Shown piece after piece: positions 28,698-46,792 of a DNA stretch of 64,000 nucleotides. The stretch comes from Syngnathus acus. Lineage: Eukaryota > Chordata > Actinopteri > Syngnathiformes > Syngnathidae. The notes under the pieces are model-generated. The model was not told the DNA's origin and ran no database searches. It was given only the letters and a program-made list of their open reading frames with translations. Every line of letters starts with the position of its first letter. Within the stretch, counting starts at the first letter, position 1. The DNA is taken from the NCBI RefSeq assembly GCF_901709675.1, contig NC_051094.1, positions 1,404,501 through 1,468,500 of the forward strand, written 5' to 3'. Both the position numbers and the translations under genes were made by a program.

Positions 28698-29079
28698 AGA
28701 GGGGGGTGCATTGTGAGCTGGACTTGCTTTGTGTCAGGCGAGTCAGCGGGTGCTCAAAAGCCGAGTATGATCATGCCCCCCTAAAACACACACCGAGCCC
28801 CCTGCTTGGACACAAAGAAGTGCAAACACTTTTGTGTCGATAAAAGAGGGACACGTGTATCTGCTATCCTGGCTCGTCGTCTCTCTGAAGCGTTGATATC
28901 ATGGAGACTGCTTAATGCAATATTAAGCACTCATAAAAGGGAAATGAAACCGTCCTTACGGAGAAAGTGAAAAGGAGCATACATGCGAGTCGCCACCCGC
29001 ACAATAATCTCAATTTTTTTTTTTTTTTACAAGTCTTCAAAAAATGCTGATAAAGATTCATTATGTGGAAAAATCAGCT

Positions 29080-29153
29080 TGGCAACTGGGGGGGGGGTCG
29101 AATTATATTTAGGGGGGGTGCCCCCGCAGCCCCCCCTCTAGCTCTGCCACTGC
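29080..29153. mobile_element. Fragment of the GGCGGAGTTAGAG-type MITE
   Basis: ATTATATTTAGGGGGGGTGC, then CCCCCTCTAGCTCTGCCACTG, matches the right end of the element at 50840-51053. The left part is missing or too diverged. Confidence 0.6.
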
Positions 29154-30337
29154 TGAAAATAAATCACCACTTTTGCTTTTGTATCCCAGTGAAAATGTAA
29201 AGATTTGTTTTTGAAGGATCAGGTTCAGTTAAGGGTGGGTTTTTATTTTGAAAACATCACAGCTATGACTGATAACGCATGATAAAATCTATATTGTGCA
29301 AGCTTTTATGGGTCGGATTTAATCAGGAAAAAATGAAAGTATCTCAAAAACCTGATATGCTCGACGTTTTGGGACACATAAAGCCATTTTTAATTAAAAT
29401 GTACTATTGACCAATGCAATCAGAACTTTGCAGCCTTTGATGGCAAGTGAGGGGAAAATTCTCAACATTTATGCATTCGCCAAGTTTATTGCACTTTATA
29501 TTTTAAAGGCCGATTATTTTTATTCAACCTTTCTGGCTGTCGTTAGATGATGCGTATAGTTGCGACATTCGCAGAAAACAGTGACACTGAGATAGTGTCT
29601 TTATTCTGAGAGTAAAAATCCTACTCGTAAAAAAAATGTTCTTCCCAGATAACATGATGTCACCAAATGTTCTCCCTATTGATTTCCCCGCGTACGGCCA
29701 TAACAATGAATCCACAGATGTGTTGCAAAGCTGCCAGATTTCTTCCCATTAAGGAGAAAATATAAGCCCACTCGGCGACATCTATGGCCTGTTAGATTTA
29801 CGCCTGATTTTTCCGCGCCGCTCCGAGGCCATCGAATACAGTCTACGTTCAATTTTTTGCTTGTTTGTTTTTCGGAGGGGGGGGACACAACACCTCCTGC
29901 GGGACGTCCTCGGAAACTCTCATCCGTTTGAATATGCGAGGTGGTAAATCACACTAAAAAGTGAAGCTCTCCAGCTCCTTCTCCATTGTGAGGTGGAGTC
30001 CTTTATTTAACACTCAAATATGGTCCGGGGGCCCGTTTGGGGAGAATAGATCAACAGGAGTGCGCGGCACGCTTCAAAATACAAAGAAACAAGCAGCCTT
30101 TTTCTCTCCTTCAGCTTGTTTGCTCGGTGTGGGTGCAGGGCTGCTGGGATGGTGGGAGGGGGGGTTAGCACATACGAGCTCCATGCACAAGCAGGAGGTG
30201 TCTGGCTGATAGTAGGGAGGGGGCGAAGGGGGAATACCCAGGGCGGATCTTTTGTGAAGGCCTCGAGTTAATCACTTGAGCGGCACACGTCGCTTCTGAG
30301 GGTGCGCATGTTGTACACTTACCCCCCAGGGAAGGGT

Positions 30338-30359
30338 GGGGGGGGGGGGGGGGGGGGGG
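30338..30359 (+). repeat. Homopolymer G run (22 nt)
   Basis: Twenty-two consecutive G follow ACCCCCCAGGGAAGGGT. It is a candidate for G-quadruplex formation and a likely place for assembly length error. Confidence 0.9.
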
Positions 30360-31978
30360 TGTAAAGAGGGAGGTCCCAACACAAACACACACACATTCCA
30401 TTTACATGTCAGTTATAATGCAAAGCTGACCCCACCCCTCAACTGCACATTATCAGACCCTCTTGGCCTAGTCGCATTTTAGTGTTCAAGAGCATACATG
30501 CACACACGCGTGTGTATGACAGGTCTCCGCGTGGAGGACCGGACCGATCACTCGAGCGAGGCCTGGTCCGAGATGGATGCTTAGTAAGTAAAAATGCGAT
30601 TTGACTGTTTGATGTGAGTGCATGATAGTGAAAGCTGGAGCAACACAATAGCTTTCCTAAATTTCAAAGTTAACATCATTATTTTGTTCTGTGTAATAGT
30701 GCTGTGATTGATGGATTAGATGAAATTGTGGATGATCTTTATTTTGGCAACAATCAGACTTTTGTTGCCTTTGAATGAGTTTTTGTGTAAAGGGTTCTCT
30801 GCCTTGTTTTTGTGACGCTGCCATTCTCTTCCTCCCCATTGCCATTCCTTGTGAGACGGCATCTGCTTATTGTTTTCTTCGGTGATGACAATTGATCAGC
30901 GCAGGCGCCGCTATTCATGCTTTTTCCCCTTGTAATCAAACAAAGACAGTCAAATGACACTGATGGTGGACTAAATCAATGTTTTGACTAAAATTCGGGC
31001 TGTTTTTGTGAGGGGAGAAAATATAGTTTCGATTGATGCTGTCAAAGTGGGATTCATTTTACAATCATATTTATTTAGTTTCAGGACACCAAACCAAACT
31101 TAGGAGCAACAACAATAAAATATATATAATATTTTATAAATATGTCAAATATTAACATAAAGCTTTCATATAAATAGTAGGAGGTTGTTCTAGTATGGTT
31201 TGGCAATGCTACAATGATACCTTAATAATAAAAGAATGAATAAGTAATGTAAATATTTCTTAAATTCATTCATCTCCTTAAATTTAGATACATCTACAGT
31301 GTTACGTTGTGTTTGAACAAATCCAGCCAAGCATCCAGTAATCCTAAATGACCCTTTTAAGTCAAAAGTGATGTGATTAAGTACACTTAAGTCCGAGCCT
31401 TTGTTGTTGTGGTCATTATAAAGTGGTGAGGAGTTGAGGACCAGCTGCTTCGGGGGTGCTTCTGAGCTTGATAGCCTCCACGCTCCACTGCGGGTCACAT
31501 CATGTCACACTACATCTGGGGACTCGTTTGCTTTTTTGAGTGTAGGCGGACAGCATCGCTTGCGCTGCCGCAAAACAATAAACAATCATATTTTCCGGTA
31601 GAGCGGACGCAAAGGTTTCATCAAATGTAGTCAGTCAATATCCTAATTTGTTGAAAAGCACAGCACAAAGGCCTTTTGAGTGCAATCCGACGGTTAAGTC
31701 ATAAATCGAGACACACAAAGCCGGGCACGGAGCCAACACGGGCTTCTTTTTTTTTCCCCCCCCGCCGTGTTTACTTTGCAAATGCTCGCTCACCTGCTCC
31801 AGATGTCGCTTCTTCACCGAACGGGAAGCGACAAAGTTAAATAAACGGCAGTTCCCATCGGCGGGGGATTTTATGAGATGAAAAAAACCTTTACAACTTT
31901 TGAACTTGCTATGTTGCAGATGAACTTTTCTGGGGAGGGGTCATGAGTTGAATCACCCATTCAGTCGCCGGCGGGAAC

Positions 31979-36431
<4,453 letters not shown>

Positions 36432-36890
36432 CGGCTTCCTTCCACTTGAACTTGACTTTTTTTTTTTTTTACTTCAAAAAACCTTCACAGCAGACACTGG
36501 ATGTCATTGCCAATGCTAATTATTGTGATTGTAGCTTTGAACATTTCAGATTGCGTTTTCTAGCTTTTGTGACATTTAGTGAAATGAATCGAAAAACAAA
36601 ATCTCATTTTTGTGTTGTAAAATAATAATTTATTGAAGGTTAAAATCATTTTTTTAATGCTTTTTTTGTACTCTGCAAGTTCTTTCATTATTAAAATGAT
36701 GCTCAGTTTTCAGAATTTTATGATAGGAACGCAAATTATTATGAACGTCGCGTCACACCAGCATGAAAACAAATAATGCGAAAACAAAAATAGGTGCTGT
36801 ACTCTCCGAATACTGGATGACAATTGCATAGAAATTTCAACATTTTCTTTGCAATATATACAATAAAATAACTGTCAATTAATTTGAGTA
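36432..36890 (+). other. lzts1: lzts1 3' untranslated region with polyadenylation signal
   Basis: The sequence after the TAA stop is AT-rich and non-coding. The first canonical AATAAA on the plus strand is at 36862-36867, after a weaker ATTAAA near 36690. A transcript end about 15-25 nt further on is the simplest reading. The end point is an inference. Confidence 0.5.
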
Positions 36891-39535
36891 AAACAATCAA
36901 ATGTTGTATATTGTGTTTTGTTCGACTTTTTACGCATTTTAATATTTCTTGTTATTGTTTTAATGCAAATTAGTGCAATCCAATTCATTTAAGTTGAACT
37001 CCATCTTGAATATTTGAAGTTTCCTGATATGGAACAGCAGTAGAGCAGAATACATATCATAAAAGATGGGTGTATGTGTAGGCAAGTATGTGTGGAAGGG
37101 AGAGATTAATGGGTTCCAACGGGAATAAAAAGAAATAAATTCTAGAGCTGTAGTGAAGAAGAAATTGAAAATGTGCTATCTCCCGCTGCATCTTCATTCT
37201 CTTCAACTTTTCCCTACACTGCACATTCAACTTTCTTCAACTTATTTGGTCGTATTCAATTTAGATTTTATATCTTAAAAAAAAAAAAAGAAAAATCCCA
37301 AGCATGTGTCTCACCCTGTTTCCACTTTTTAGCAGCTGTTCCGTTTAATACGCAAAGGCAGACAATGTTTTTAGAATGTTACTCAAGATGGCAAATGATC
37401 CAACTGGGGCGATAGTGAAACGAGACAGCTGATATTCTTGGCAAAATAAAAACATATATATAAAACAATTGGATGCAACAAAAGGATAAAACTCATCATG
37501 GTTTGTTTGCCAAACATTTGTCAGCTAATTCAAATGCATCTGTCAACCGACGTCAGCACATTCAGAAAATGTTTATGAGAAAAAAAAAATTCGCCAAGAG
37601 GATGTTTGAACAAGTCCAAAAAGAGTAATGACCAAATGGTTAGCAGTGATGCCATTTGCGTGCAACGTAAGAGATACATACTGATGAAACAAAAAAGGCG
37701 ATCTCATTTTTTTTGCCAATATTCCGACTTCCAGAGCCCGCTTCATTTAATTACAACCCAAAATTGGAAGCCCCATTTCAAATATATTTCACAGGGCGAA
37801 CGCTAGCTTTTAATTGAATGCTACTAATGGATTCCAAGCAGCTCAAATCTTTTGTCATTCGCTCATTATAATTCCCTCCCTTTTTTTTTTTTTAGATTGA
37901 AAGAATGTTTTCCTCTTGTCGAATCATCTCCTCGTCTAAATGAGCTGAAAATCAGACATGAAATCAAATTAAGAGCCACTGCCAGTATGAGGCTCTTTTG
38001 TTAATGGCGGATTACTCAGAACTGATAAGGACATCCAAAGTCTGTTTAACAGAGCAGAGAGCGGCATGGCGTCTTCCTGACTAGAAGACGTTGTCACATT
38101 AAGACTTTAGATGCACTCAACATTTGGACACCTTTTTTGTCCCAATTAAAACTAATATATTGTGTGCGGCACCATTAGTCTCAACATCAAATTCTGATGA
38201 ATATCACACTCGTGGGCGGCCATTTTGTCACTTGCAGTCAACTGAAAATATCATCCAAACAATCTCCTGATCGGTGAAGAAAAACACTCCAAGATGTTTT
38301 TAATGAAGTCTAATTATATTACAATAACAAATCCATTCATCCATCCATTGTCTTCTTTTGTCCGCCACGGCAGGATAATAAAGCTTTGTGCGATAATGAA
38401 TCGTGTTTCTAGCAGGCATCTGAGTGTCACCGCTCAGCCGTTAAGAAAGCCCGGAGAAGACACCGGCCGATAACCCAAGCCTGCCTGCCCTGCAGTGACA
38501 TGATAATGGCACTCTCATATCCTGCTGTGATTCTTCTCATGGGCTGACAGTCAAGAACAAAAGGGGGGGCCTGAATTCATTTGCGTGGGGGATGTGCAAA
38601 CCATATTTACCGTGACATATTCAGATCTGGAAGGAGCGGTAAAGCGGAATCTTCTTACCTTAGGACCAAAGCCCTCCTGCGACCATAAATAAACCATACT
38701 GGTAAATAATGAATGAGTCAATAACCGTGTATCAGTTGCTACCTTGCCCTCATTACTCATTACACTCACACTCTCAAACGTGCTATATCGCCAACGCACC
38801 CCTGAGCAATTAGTTGCTCTTTAAATATCTGGGGGCTTGTTATTTAGCCTACTATTTTATACTTTCATTGGTTTATTCAAAGAGCCGCGCTACAGCAACG
38901 CCTGGGCAAATCCCCGAGCTCTACTGCAAGTCAGCAAAGTAATTGGGGAGGGAGTCCCAAAGGGTCCGTGCGCACCGCTCGACCTGATAAGATGACATGG
39001 CAGCGGAGGGAGATAGGGGCAAGTATCGTGTGGAGGATGGGAGAACGGAGCTTGGCGCTCTTTGGAGACTTACGGGTTGGCTGGGAAACCATCTGGATCC
39101 GGTTGCATCACCCGTGGTCCCTCTTTTCTTTAGGGATGTCAATATGGGTGCCTGGGAGGGGGGGCTGTCCAGATGCCAATTCCAAGCTCCCCTCCCCTTC
39201 AGCTGAAAATTTGTTAATTAACCGTGTTTCTCCGAAAGAGAGAGAGTGAAAAAGAGATGCCCTTTGTATTTGTGCCATTCATCGGAAGCCAGCTCTTTTT
39301 CTGAAGCTTTGCCAAATTAGCAAGAACAGATGAAAACGCTATGAAAGGTCTCTTAAGTGAATCCATATCTTTAATTAGTTTGCGTTGGGCTAAATAGAAT
39401 ATGGATGAGCCACATTTATAAATGTAGCATGTCACAATATCTCAACTGAAAATTCAAACCGAGGAGCGCTCGACTGTGAGGCAGAGCTGCTAACCGCTAA
39501 GAAACCGTGCCGTTCATATAATGAGGAAAAAACAC
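36891..39535. other. Intergenic region between lzts1 and hspb11, no gene seen
   Basis: About 2.6 kb of mostly single-copy AT-rich sequence. The only repeat pieces I see are a worn fragment at about 39455-39515 (GTGAGGCAGAGCTGCTAACC, typical of the end of a common teleost dispersed repeat) and short A/T runs. The stretch 37900-38060 looks less simple than its surroundings and could be conserved non-coding DNA, but nothing in one sequence can show that. Confidence 0.5.
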
Positions 39536-39539
39536 ATTT

Positions 39540-40066
39540 AAACATGACTTAGGAGGGTGTGCGCACTTGTGCAACCACATTTTTTCAGCTGATTCTTCTC
39601 ACTTCTGATTTTTTTTTTCCTCAACCATTCCAGTTGAACAAATTCAATATCACATTGACAGTGTGAAAAAATGATTCTTTTTTGGCCCTTTTTTATATAT
39701 ACACTACCGTTCAAAAGTTTGGGGTCACAAAATTGTTTGGGTGACCCCAAACTTTTGAACGGTAGTGTATATATTTATTTAGATAATTATTTATAGATTA
39801 TAGATATAATCTTCTGTGTAAAAAATCTTATAATATATATGTATACTTATATTCATAGATTATATATAATCTTATACAAATATAAGATATAATTTATAAT
39901 ATTTAATTCATAATATTTTATTATAATAATATTTACACTACCGTTCAAAAGTTTGGGGTCACCCAAACAATTTTGTGACCCCAAACTTTTGAACGGTAGT
40001 GTATATAATACAGACACTTGGCATTTGAACAAGTGGTGAGCAGACTTTTATATCCGGTGTATATTT
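39540..40066. mobile_element. Old inverted-repeat element interrupted by a younger MITE
   Basis: The outer pieces at 39540-39694 (GGGTGTGCGCACTTGTGCAACC) and 40010-40066 (TTGGCATTTGAACAAGTGG, then AGACTTTTATATCC) resemble the internal part and right end of the element at 2095-2425. Between them sits a separate palindromic element at about 39695-40005. This is the layout expected if the second element inserted into the first. No coding capacity is present in either. The type is judged from structure only. Confidence 0.65.
39695..40005. mobile_element. MITE with a hairpin at each end (ACTACCGTTCAAAAGTTTGG family)
   Basis: The left end (39695-39774) is a near-perfect palindrome: arms contain TACACTACCGTTCAAAAGTT and its reverse complement around a 12-nt loop. 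The right end (39934-40003) is the same kind of hairpin, and its loop is the reverse complement of the left loop, so the whole element is also an inverted repeat. The core (39775-39933) is almost pure A/T. This sequence family is common in fish genomes, to my knowledge, and is non-autonomous. Confidence 0.85.
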
Positions 40067-40133
40067 CTTGTAACACCTCACTGGGTTTGAGTGATAAATG
40101 GGTGTGACAACAATGACGCAAATAGCGCAAGTG

Positions 40134-41622
40134 TCATTTATGCACAGCGATTCTGTGCACTGAAACAAAGTGATCGTATCCTGAGGTGATGATGAAACGA
40201 AGGTGAGTGGCAGTGGTTCCATTTAGCTGGAAAACAAAAGCAAGTCACGAAAACAAGTTAGGTTTTACCCCCCGAGTTCATTCCATTAATTAAGTTTGAC
40301 ATTAGCATGTTGAACCTACTGAAATAGAATTTGTCTGAAGATGTCCCTCCGTGAGTTTCAATTCTGCAGGAAAATCCGTTAATTGGGATTTGTAAAGCAA
40401 GTGAATGACTAATACATGCATATTTTCATCATGCCTACCTTTCTCTGCCACAAACTCAAAGTGAGAGGCGTTTTGTGACGTGTTCTTTTCTACTTTTAGG
40501 TGCTTGACTGCAAAAACAAAGCAAGAGGGGAGAGTCAACAGCCCCGTCCAGATGATTTAATTAACTCATCACCAAATTCCACGTAAACGAAATGAACAAT
40601 AGCTGTGTTTGAATTTAGAATACAGCCTTGGAGAACATCTAACAAAGCATGAGTCATCTGTTGGGCCTTGTCTGAGGGCATCATTATAGAAGAGAAGCCC
40701 ATTTTTTAAACTCATTTTTAGGAACACCTGAAGCCTTGAAAAGAAGATAACTTTACTTAGTTGTATTAAGTTCATTTTGTTTTCACTTTTCAATTACTTC
40801 ACTGGTTCTTTTATCTCAAACAAAGTATTTTAGGTAATGCAACCTAAAATACTTTGTTTGAGATAAAAGTACCAGTGAAGTAATAACTTTACTTGCATTG
40901 AGCGTTAACACTCACATTTAGATTTAGATTCAACATTTAAAGTGCAATGATATTTGGATTGAAGTATTTGATTTATATTCGGGCTGACAAATAGTGTTGT
41001 AAATGTGCTTCTTAAAAGTTCACTTTTTTTTTACACATTGAAGCCAAATCTGACAAAATGTTACTTTCAGATAGTCATTTTATGGTGTGCCTAAGTATTT
41101 CCATAATTCTCTAAATATGTTTTTGCATAAATGTATACTAATTGGTTACTTTCTGAGCTAAAATACAAAATAAAATGCATCTGTTGTATGAGATGCAATA
41201 CAAGGAGAAAATACTTTACAAAGAAAGCAATGGTCACTTTTGCGCGAGACTGTCAGATATCAATGAATTTACAACAATAAATAAAAACCAATTCCATTGA
41301 TGATACATTGTTTTTTTAAAACACCCACCGTTGTAGCTGTCCATGGTCACTGAAGAAACGTTTGTCATTTCAGCAAAACGAATGATGAATTCTTGAGGAA
41401 ACATTCCCGTGGACATCCAAAATGTGTTGGTGTTTCTGGTTTAAAAAATACAAAGAGCAAAACTCAGGTAAGACTCGAAGTTTAGCGGTTTACAGTGCTC
41501 TCAAAATAAAAACAAACAGGAGACCCTTACCCGTCGATAATATTTTCTGGCGGGTGGTTCTCATCGTTGGAAGCAGCTACAACAACTTTCGCTCCTAAAG
41601 AACGAAGAGACGACTCGATCAT
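40134..41622 (-). CDS. hspb11: Intraflagellar transport protein 25 (HSPB11/IFT25), 5 coding exons
   Basis: Read on the minus strand, the coding exons are 41622-41531, 41435-41329, 40507-40439, 40363-40320 and 40226-40134, giving 134 codons (human HSPB11 is about 144). All joins use GT/AG and keep frame. The product has the family signatures NHPPENIIDG, FW..TGMFPQEFII (residues about 36-49), SYNVKHLKVEK and ATHLRFII..GYDHF near the C-terminus. IFT25 is a single jelly-roll (galactose-binding-like) domain that pairs with the small GTPase IFT27 in the IFT-B complex and is needed for Hedgehog signalling traffic in cilia. D30 and T35 fall in the loop where the family binds calcium. I chose the start giving MIESSLRSLG because its length fits the family. 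An in-frame ATG at 41748 would add 42 residues without similarity. The gene is divergent from smn1. Confidence 0.93.
40794..40883. repeat. Long near-perfect hairpin in hspb11 intron 2
   Basis: Two 42-nt arms (40794-40835 and 40842-40883) are reverse complements with one mismatch and a 6-nt loop (AATGCA). Arm 1 includes CTCAAACAAAGTATTTTAGG. A 12-nt direct repeat, ATAACTTTACTT, flanks the hairpin (about 40748 and 40883). It is either a short MITE or a templated (snap-back) duplication. Confidence 0.85.
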
Positions 41623-41828
41623 GATAAAATTACCACAAAATACTGCCCCAAATGTGGTCTGATATGCATGCAGAGCTTTGCTAGGACATCTAAACAACCG
41701 AGCGTTGCCACGCCAACCCCTAGCGTCGCATGATATATACGTCACCATGTGCGACTGACGTCATATGAACGACGCGCGTAGCTCGTTAGTTGTTTAGCTC
41801 TGAGCTGTGAATTTATCCAGTTTTTTTT
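41623..41828. promoter_or_regulatory. Putative bidirectional promoter of hspb11 and smn1, with a CRE
   Basis: Only 206 bp separate the start codons of the two divergent genes, so both promoters must lie here or overlap the 5' ends of the genes. The palindromic cAMP-response element TGACGTCA is at 41756-41763, followed by CpG-containing ACGACGCGCG. There is no obvious TATA box at a fitting distance for either gene, as is usual for divergent housekeeping pairs. CREB-type sites are described in mammalian SMN promoters, which agrees with a role for this site. Confidence 0.65.
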
Positions 41829-43551
<1,723 letters not shown>

Positions 43552-43660
43552 AAAACAAAAAGTGGCCGTTGTACTTGTTAGTGAATGTTCAACCAAGGGA
43601 CGACAGTTTTGTATTCTCTGTAAATAGATTTAATAAAAGATATGAAATGAACACTCAGCA
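43552..43660 (+). other. smn1: smn1 3' untranslated region with polyadenylation signal
   Basis: AATAAA is at 43632-43637, 81 nt past the TGA stop. The stop codon and poly(A) signal appear to share the last exon, whereas in mammals a separate non-coding last exon follows the one with the stop. The 3' UTR would then be only about 100 nt. Confidence 0.65.
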
Positions 43661-46400
43661 ACTGCCTCAATAATTGTCAGCGGAATTCAAAGCCCACCAC
43701 AGTCTGCCTTCCTAAAGATGACGAATTGTTCTCATTAGATGATTCTGGTCTACTTAACAAAATGCCTGGCGACTTGGAAGCAGGTTAATTGACGTCAACT
43801 TGTAATGGCACGTGTTGGCCAGCAGAAGTCAGACTCGTCTAAAGGAGCCCGGCATGCAGAAGATGGGAGAGAAATTAATTCAAGATTCTTCTCACAATAG
43901 GTTTGTATCCATCCCTGAGCCTCCTCCCAATATTTATTTATTTCCCATGCATTAAAGTTGAGCTACCTCTGATCCAGGAAAAAAAAAACAGCACTGCATC
44001 TGTCACTTTTACACCCTGGATCAAGAGCTATGCAGGAACATATGGCCCACATGATTACAGTGTGGAGACACATCAATGAATGCAATCCTGCAAACCCTCA
44101 GGACGTTGACGCTGGCATGGAAGTGATTTACTAGAGAGAGAAATTGAAAAGAGATGGGTAGAGGAAATATAGGATGTTAAGTTTTTGTAAGATGAGTGGA
44201 ATGAAAGCAAATGTCACGTCGGCCTAATGGATTTCCGCTCGTCTTTGGTGCGATTTGTTATAATTTCACGTTTCCCTTGATCTGACGTCCTAAAAATGGT
44301 TCCTACTGTAAAAAGCGCCGTAACTATTCCCTTTTTATATTTAGAATATAGACGACCGCATGATTGTAGACTCCGTAGCCACAGTCATTCCTCTGGGTCC
44401 TCAATGCTTTGGTTCACTGAAAAGAAAGCAAAATAAAAAAAGCTATTTCCCATGCTGGTGAGATGACACTTGCTTACAGCACGTTTAGAATACATACAAG
44501 TGTGAGAAAGATGGGGGAAATTGTCTTTTGTGGAAATTTGGGAGTTTCCCTGTATGCTTGTCTCATTCCTTTTCTTTTTGTTTACCATGTGACCATCCTC
44601 CAGCTGCTCTGTCATTTTTTTTCTCCCATGATCAGCAGTTCCTTTGTTGATGCCATCAGTGTTGACTAGCTGCCATGTTTGTTTTTGCTGCGAGTGGGCA
44701 AAAATACGAGGAGATGAAAACGGAGCAGTTCCCAGCAAAATGGAGGGATTTGCAAAAAAAAAAAAGACGATGCAGATAAAAGCTAACCTATCTTTTCCTT
44801 CCAGATGGTTTTGAAATGTGCCATGACAAAGCACACACATAAGCACATTGCTTGCGTGAGGCTGAGCTGCCCAAAGGGCTTGCACGGAGCCCCCTCCCCG
44901 AAAGGCGGGTGGGCCCGCTTGGAGAAAGCAAACCTCAAGCCCCCGATATCTGTCTACCCCCTACTGACCACAGCGGCATGAGACCTGTAAACATAATCAC
45001 GCGCAGTCTGGGAGCAACACACACGTCTTCCAGTAAGATCACATTGCAGCATGAGATGCACCGCCTCGAGCTATTTACACAAGCACCAAACAACAAACAT
45101 CCTGCTTAGAAATAACAGATTCAACATAGTGCTCCTTTTAACCACAAATGTTACTACACAAGTCATCTGGTTTATTTTCTTTGATAAAAGGGTGTGTAGA
45201 CTTTTGATACCAACTGTAGTCAAACTGTCAAACATAACAATAAAAACATTATGATTACCGTAATTTTCGGACTATAAGTCGCACCGGAGTATAAGTCGCA
45301 CCAGCCATAAAATGCCCAAAAAAGTGAAAAAAAACCATATATATGTATATAAATCGCTCCTGAGTATAAGTCGCCCCCCCACCCAAACTATGAAAAAAAA
45401 ACGCGACTTATAGTCCGAAAATTACGGTATTAGGAATCACATTGATGAGGCCATGGTAAAGGAATTGAACTCATGATCCAAAGCATACCACATCAATGTT
45501 GCAAAAGACAGGCCGGATATGGCACAGATGGAAGATTCTCCGTCGTGTATCTATGACTTGTTATTGGACCAGCAAAGGCACAACGTGGCCATCTTTTAAC
45601 AGAATGGCCTAGAATCCCATTTTCGCCTGACGCAATAATTGCTTTTGAGACGGGAAAGCTGCAAAAAGGACAAATGTAGCTTGAGGAGCACTGACATGCC
45701 CCAGAAAGAACCATGTGGTCCTTCTTTGTAAATCTACATGTTTAGGTCGATCTGATCTATTGTGAGATTGGTAAACATGCACGCATTCCTCCTGCCGGGT
45801 TTCATTTACCCAGCAGGTTTCCGTTACAATGTGGATGTGGCCTCTGCTTCATTGTGACTGATCCTCCGTGACACTTTGACCTCCGTGAATTCCACTCACA
45901 GCAGGTCCGGTAAATAGCTGGTGTTGCCAAGGATGGCCCGTCACATTCCATGCTCACAATTCAAACCGTTTGAGTCTTTACTATGGTGACAAAGGCCACA
46001 TATGACAGTTAGTGGAATGGCATTTAAAAAATGGATAGAACGATTCATTACAAATATTGTCTTGTCATTTTGACATTCTTTAGTAAGGCAGTGGCATCAG
46101 TGGCAGATCATTAGTGAATAGTAAATAGATGGCATGTAAATTGTCTGTTTACAGTTTAATTATTAAAAAAAAGAGTCTTGACTATGTCCTGAATATGCAT
46201 TTGTTTCGTTACTGACACAAAAATGCGCTTAAATGTGGACGTTTTGATCCAACTCGTGCAGGTGTGTCAATTTAATTTATTTTTTGTTTTACTCGCAAAC
46301 ATTCCAATTCTTTTACATGCAAAAAATATTTGCGATTTATTCAATTCCCCTTAAGTATACTTTCTCTTTGGAGAAGTTGAACAGTGGTGACTGTGTTGTG
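43661..46400. other. Intergenic region downstream of smn1, no gene seen
   Basis: About 2.7 kb with no exon I can support. It contains a TIR fragment of the GTGTGTAGACTTTT family near 45190-45220 and the complete palindromic MITE at 45258-45427. Otherwise it is single-copy AT-rich sequence. Confidence 0.5.
45258..45427. mobile_element. Palindromic MITE (CGGACTATAAGTCGC family)
   Basis: The 170-bp element has terminal inverted repeats CCGTAATTTTCGGACTATAA at the left and the exact reverse complement at the right end. It is flanked on both sides by TA, as expected for a Tc1/mariner-type target duplication. Inside, shorter copies of AGTATAAGTCGC repeat. No open frame is present, so it is non-autonomous. 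I recognise the terminal sequence as a widespread vertebrate and fish repeat. Confidence 0.9.
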
Positions 46401-46681
46401 AGGGGGCAGGCCACTCACTTCACCGGTGGAAGTGTGTGTGAACGGACGGGGCAGGGCAAACTTTGGGCTTGGGCTCCGTCTGGTGCTTCATGACGACCAC
46501 ACTACATTTAGTGAAAGTTCTCCGAGAGGGGGAACTTTAAAGGATAAGTCCTTTCCACTTCTGAAAAAGAAGCTTTATCGGTACGACGTGGGTCTCCCCG
46601 GTGTTGGCACCCGACATCTGGATCGGCGTTTGTTTTTCGGATTGAACTCTTGACGGACTCTCCCCGCAGTTGTCAGCAAGT

Positions 46682-46792
46682 ATGTTTTGTCGGAATCAAA
46701 CAACCCGAGCCACGGTTGCTCGCGGCTCGGCTCTTGAAATGGAGATACGGCGAGGGAAGTTCAGAAAAAGTCTGTACGTGAACACAACACAG
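46682..46792 (+). CDS. Candidate first coding exon of an unidentified gene (37 codons)
   Basis: An ATG at 46682 opens 37 codons, basic in composition (including EIRRGKFRKSLYVN), and ends exactly at a strong splice donor, ACACAG|GTAAGC, in phase 0. The upstream 250 bp are GC-richer than the surroundings. I do not recognise the peptide. No acceptor-bounded continuation could be identified in the remaining 17 kb, so the rest of the gene, if real, lies beyond 64000 or in small exons I missed. It could be an alternative first exon of the same gene as 57611-57706. Confidence 0.35.

Noticed and set aside
37900-38060. Possible conserved non-coding element
   Set aside because: Complex-looking sequence, but conservation cannot be judged from one genome.
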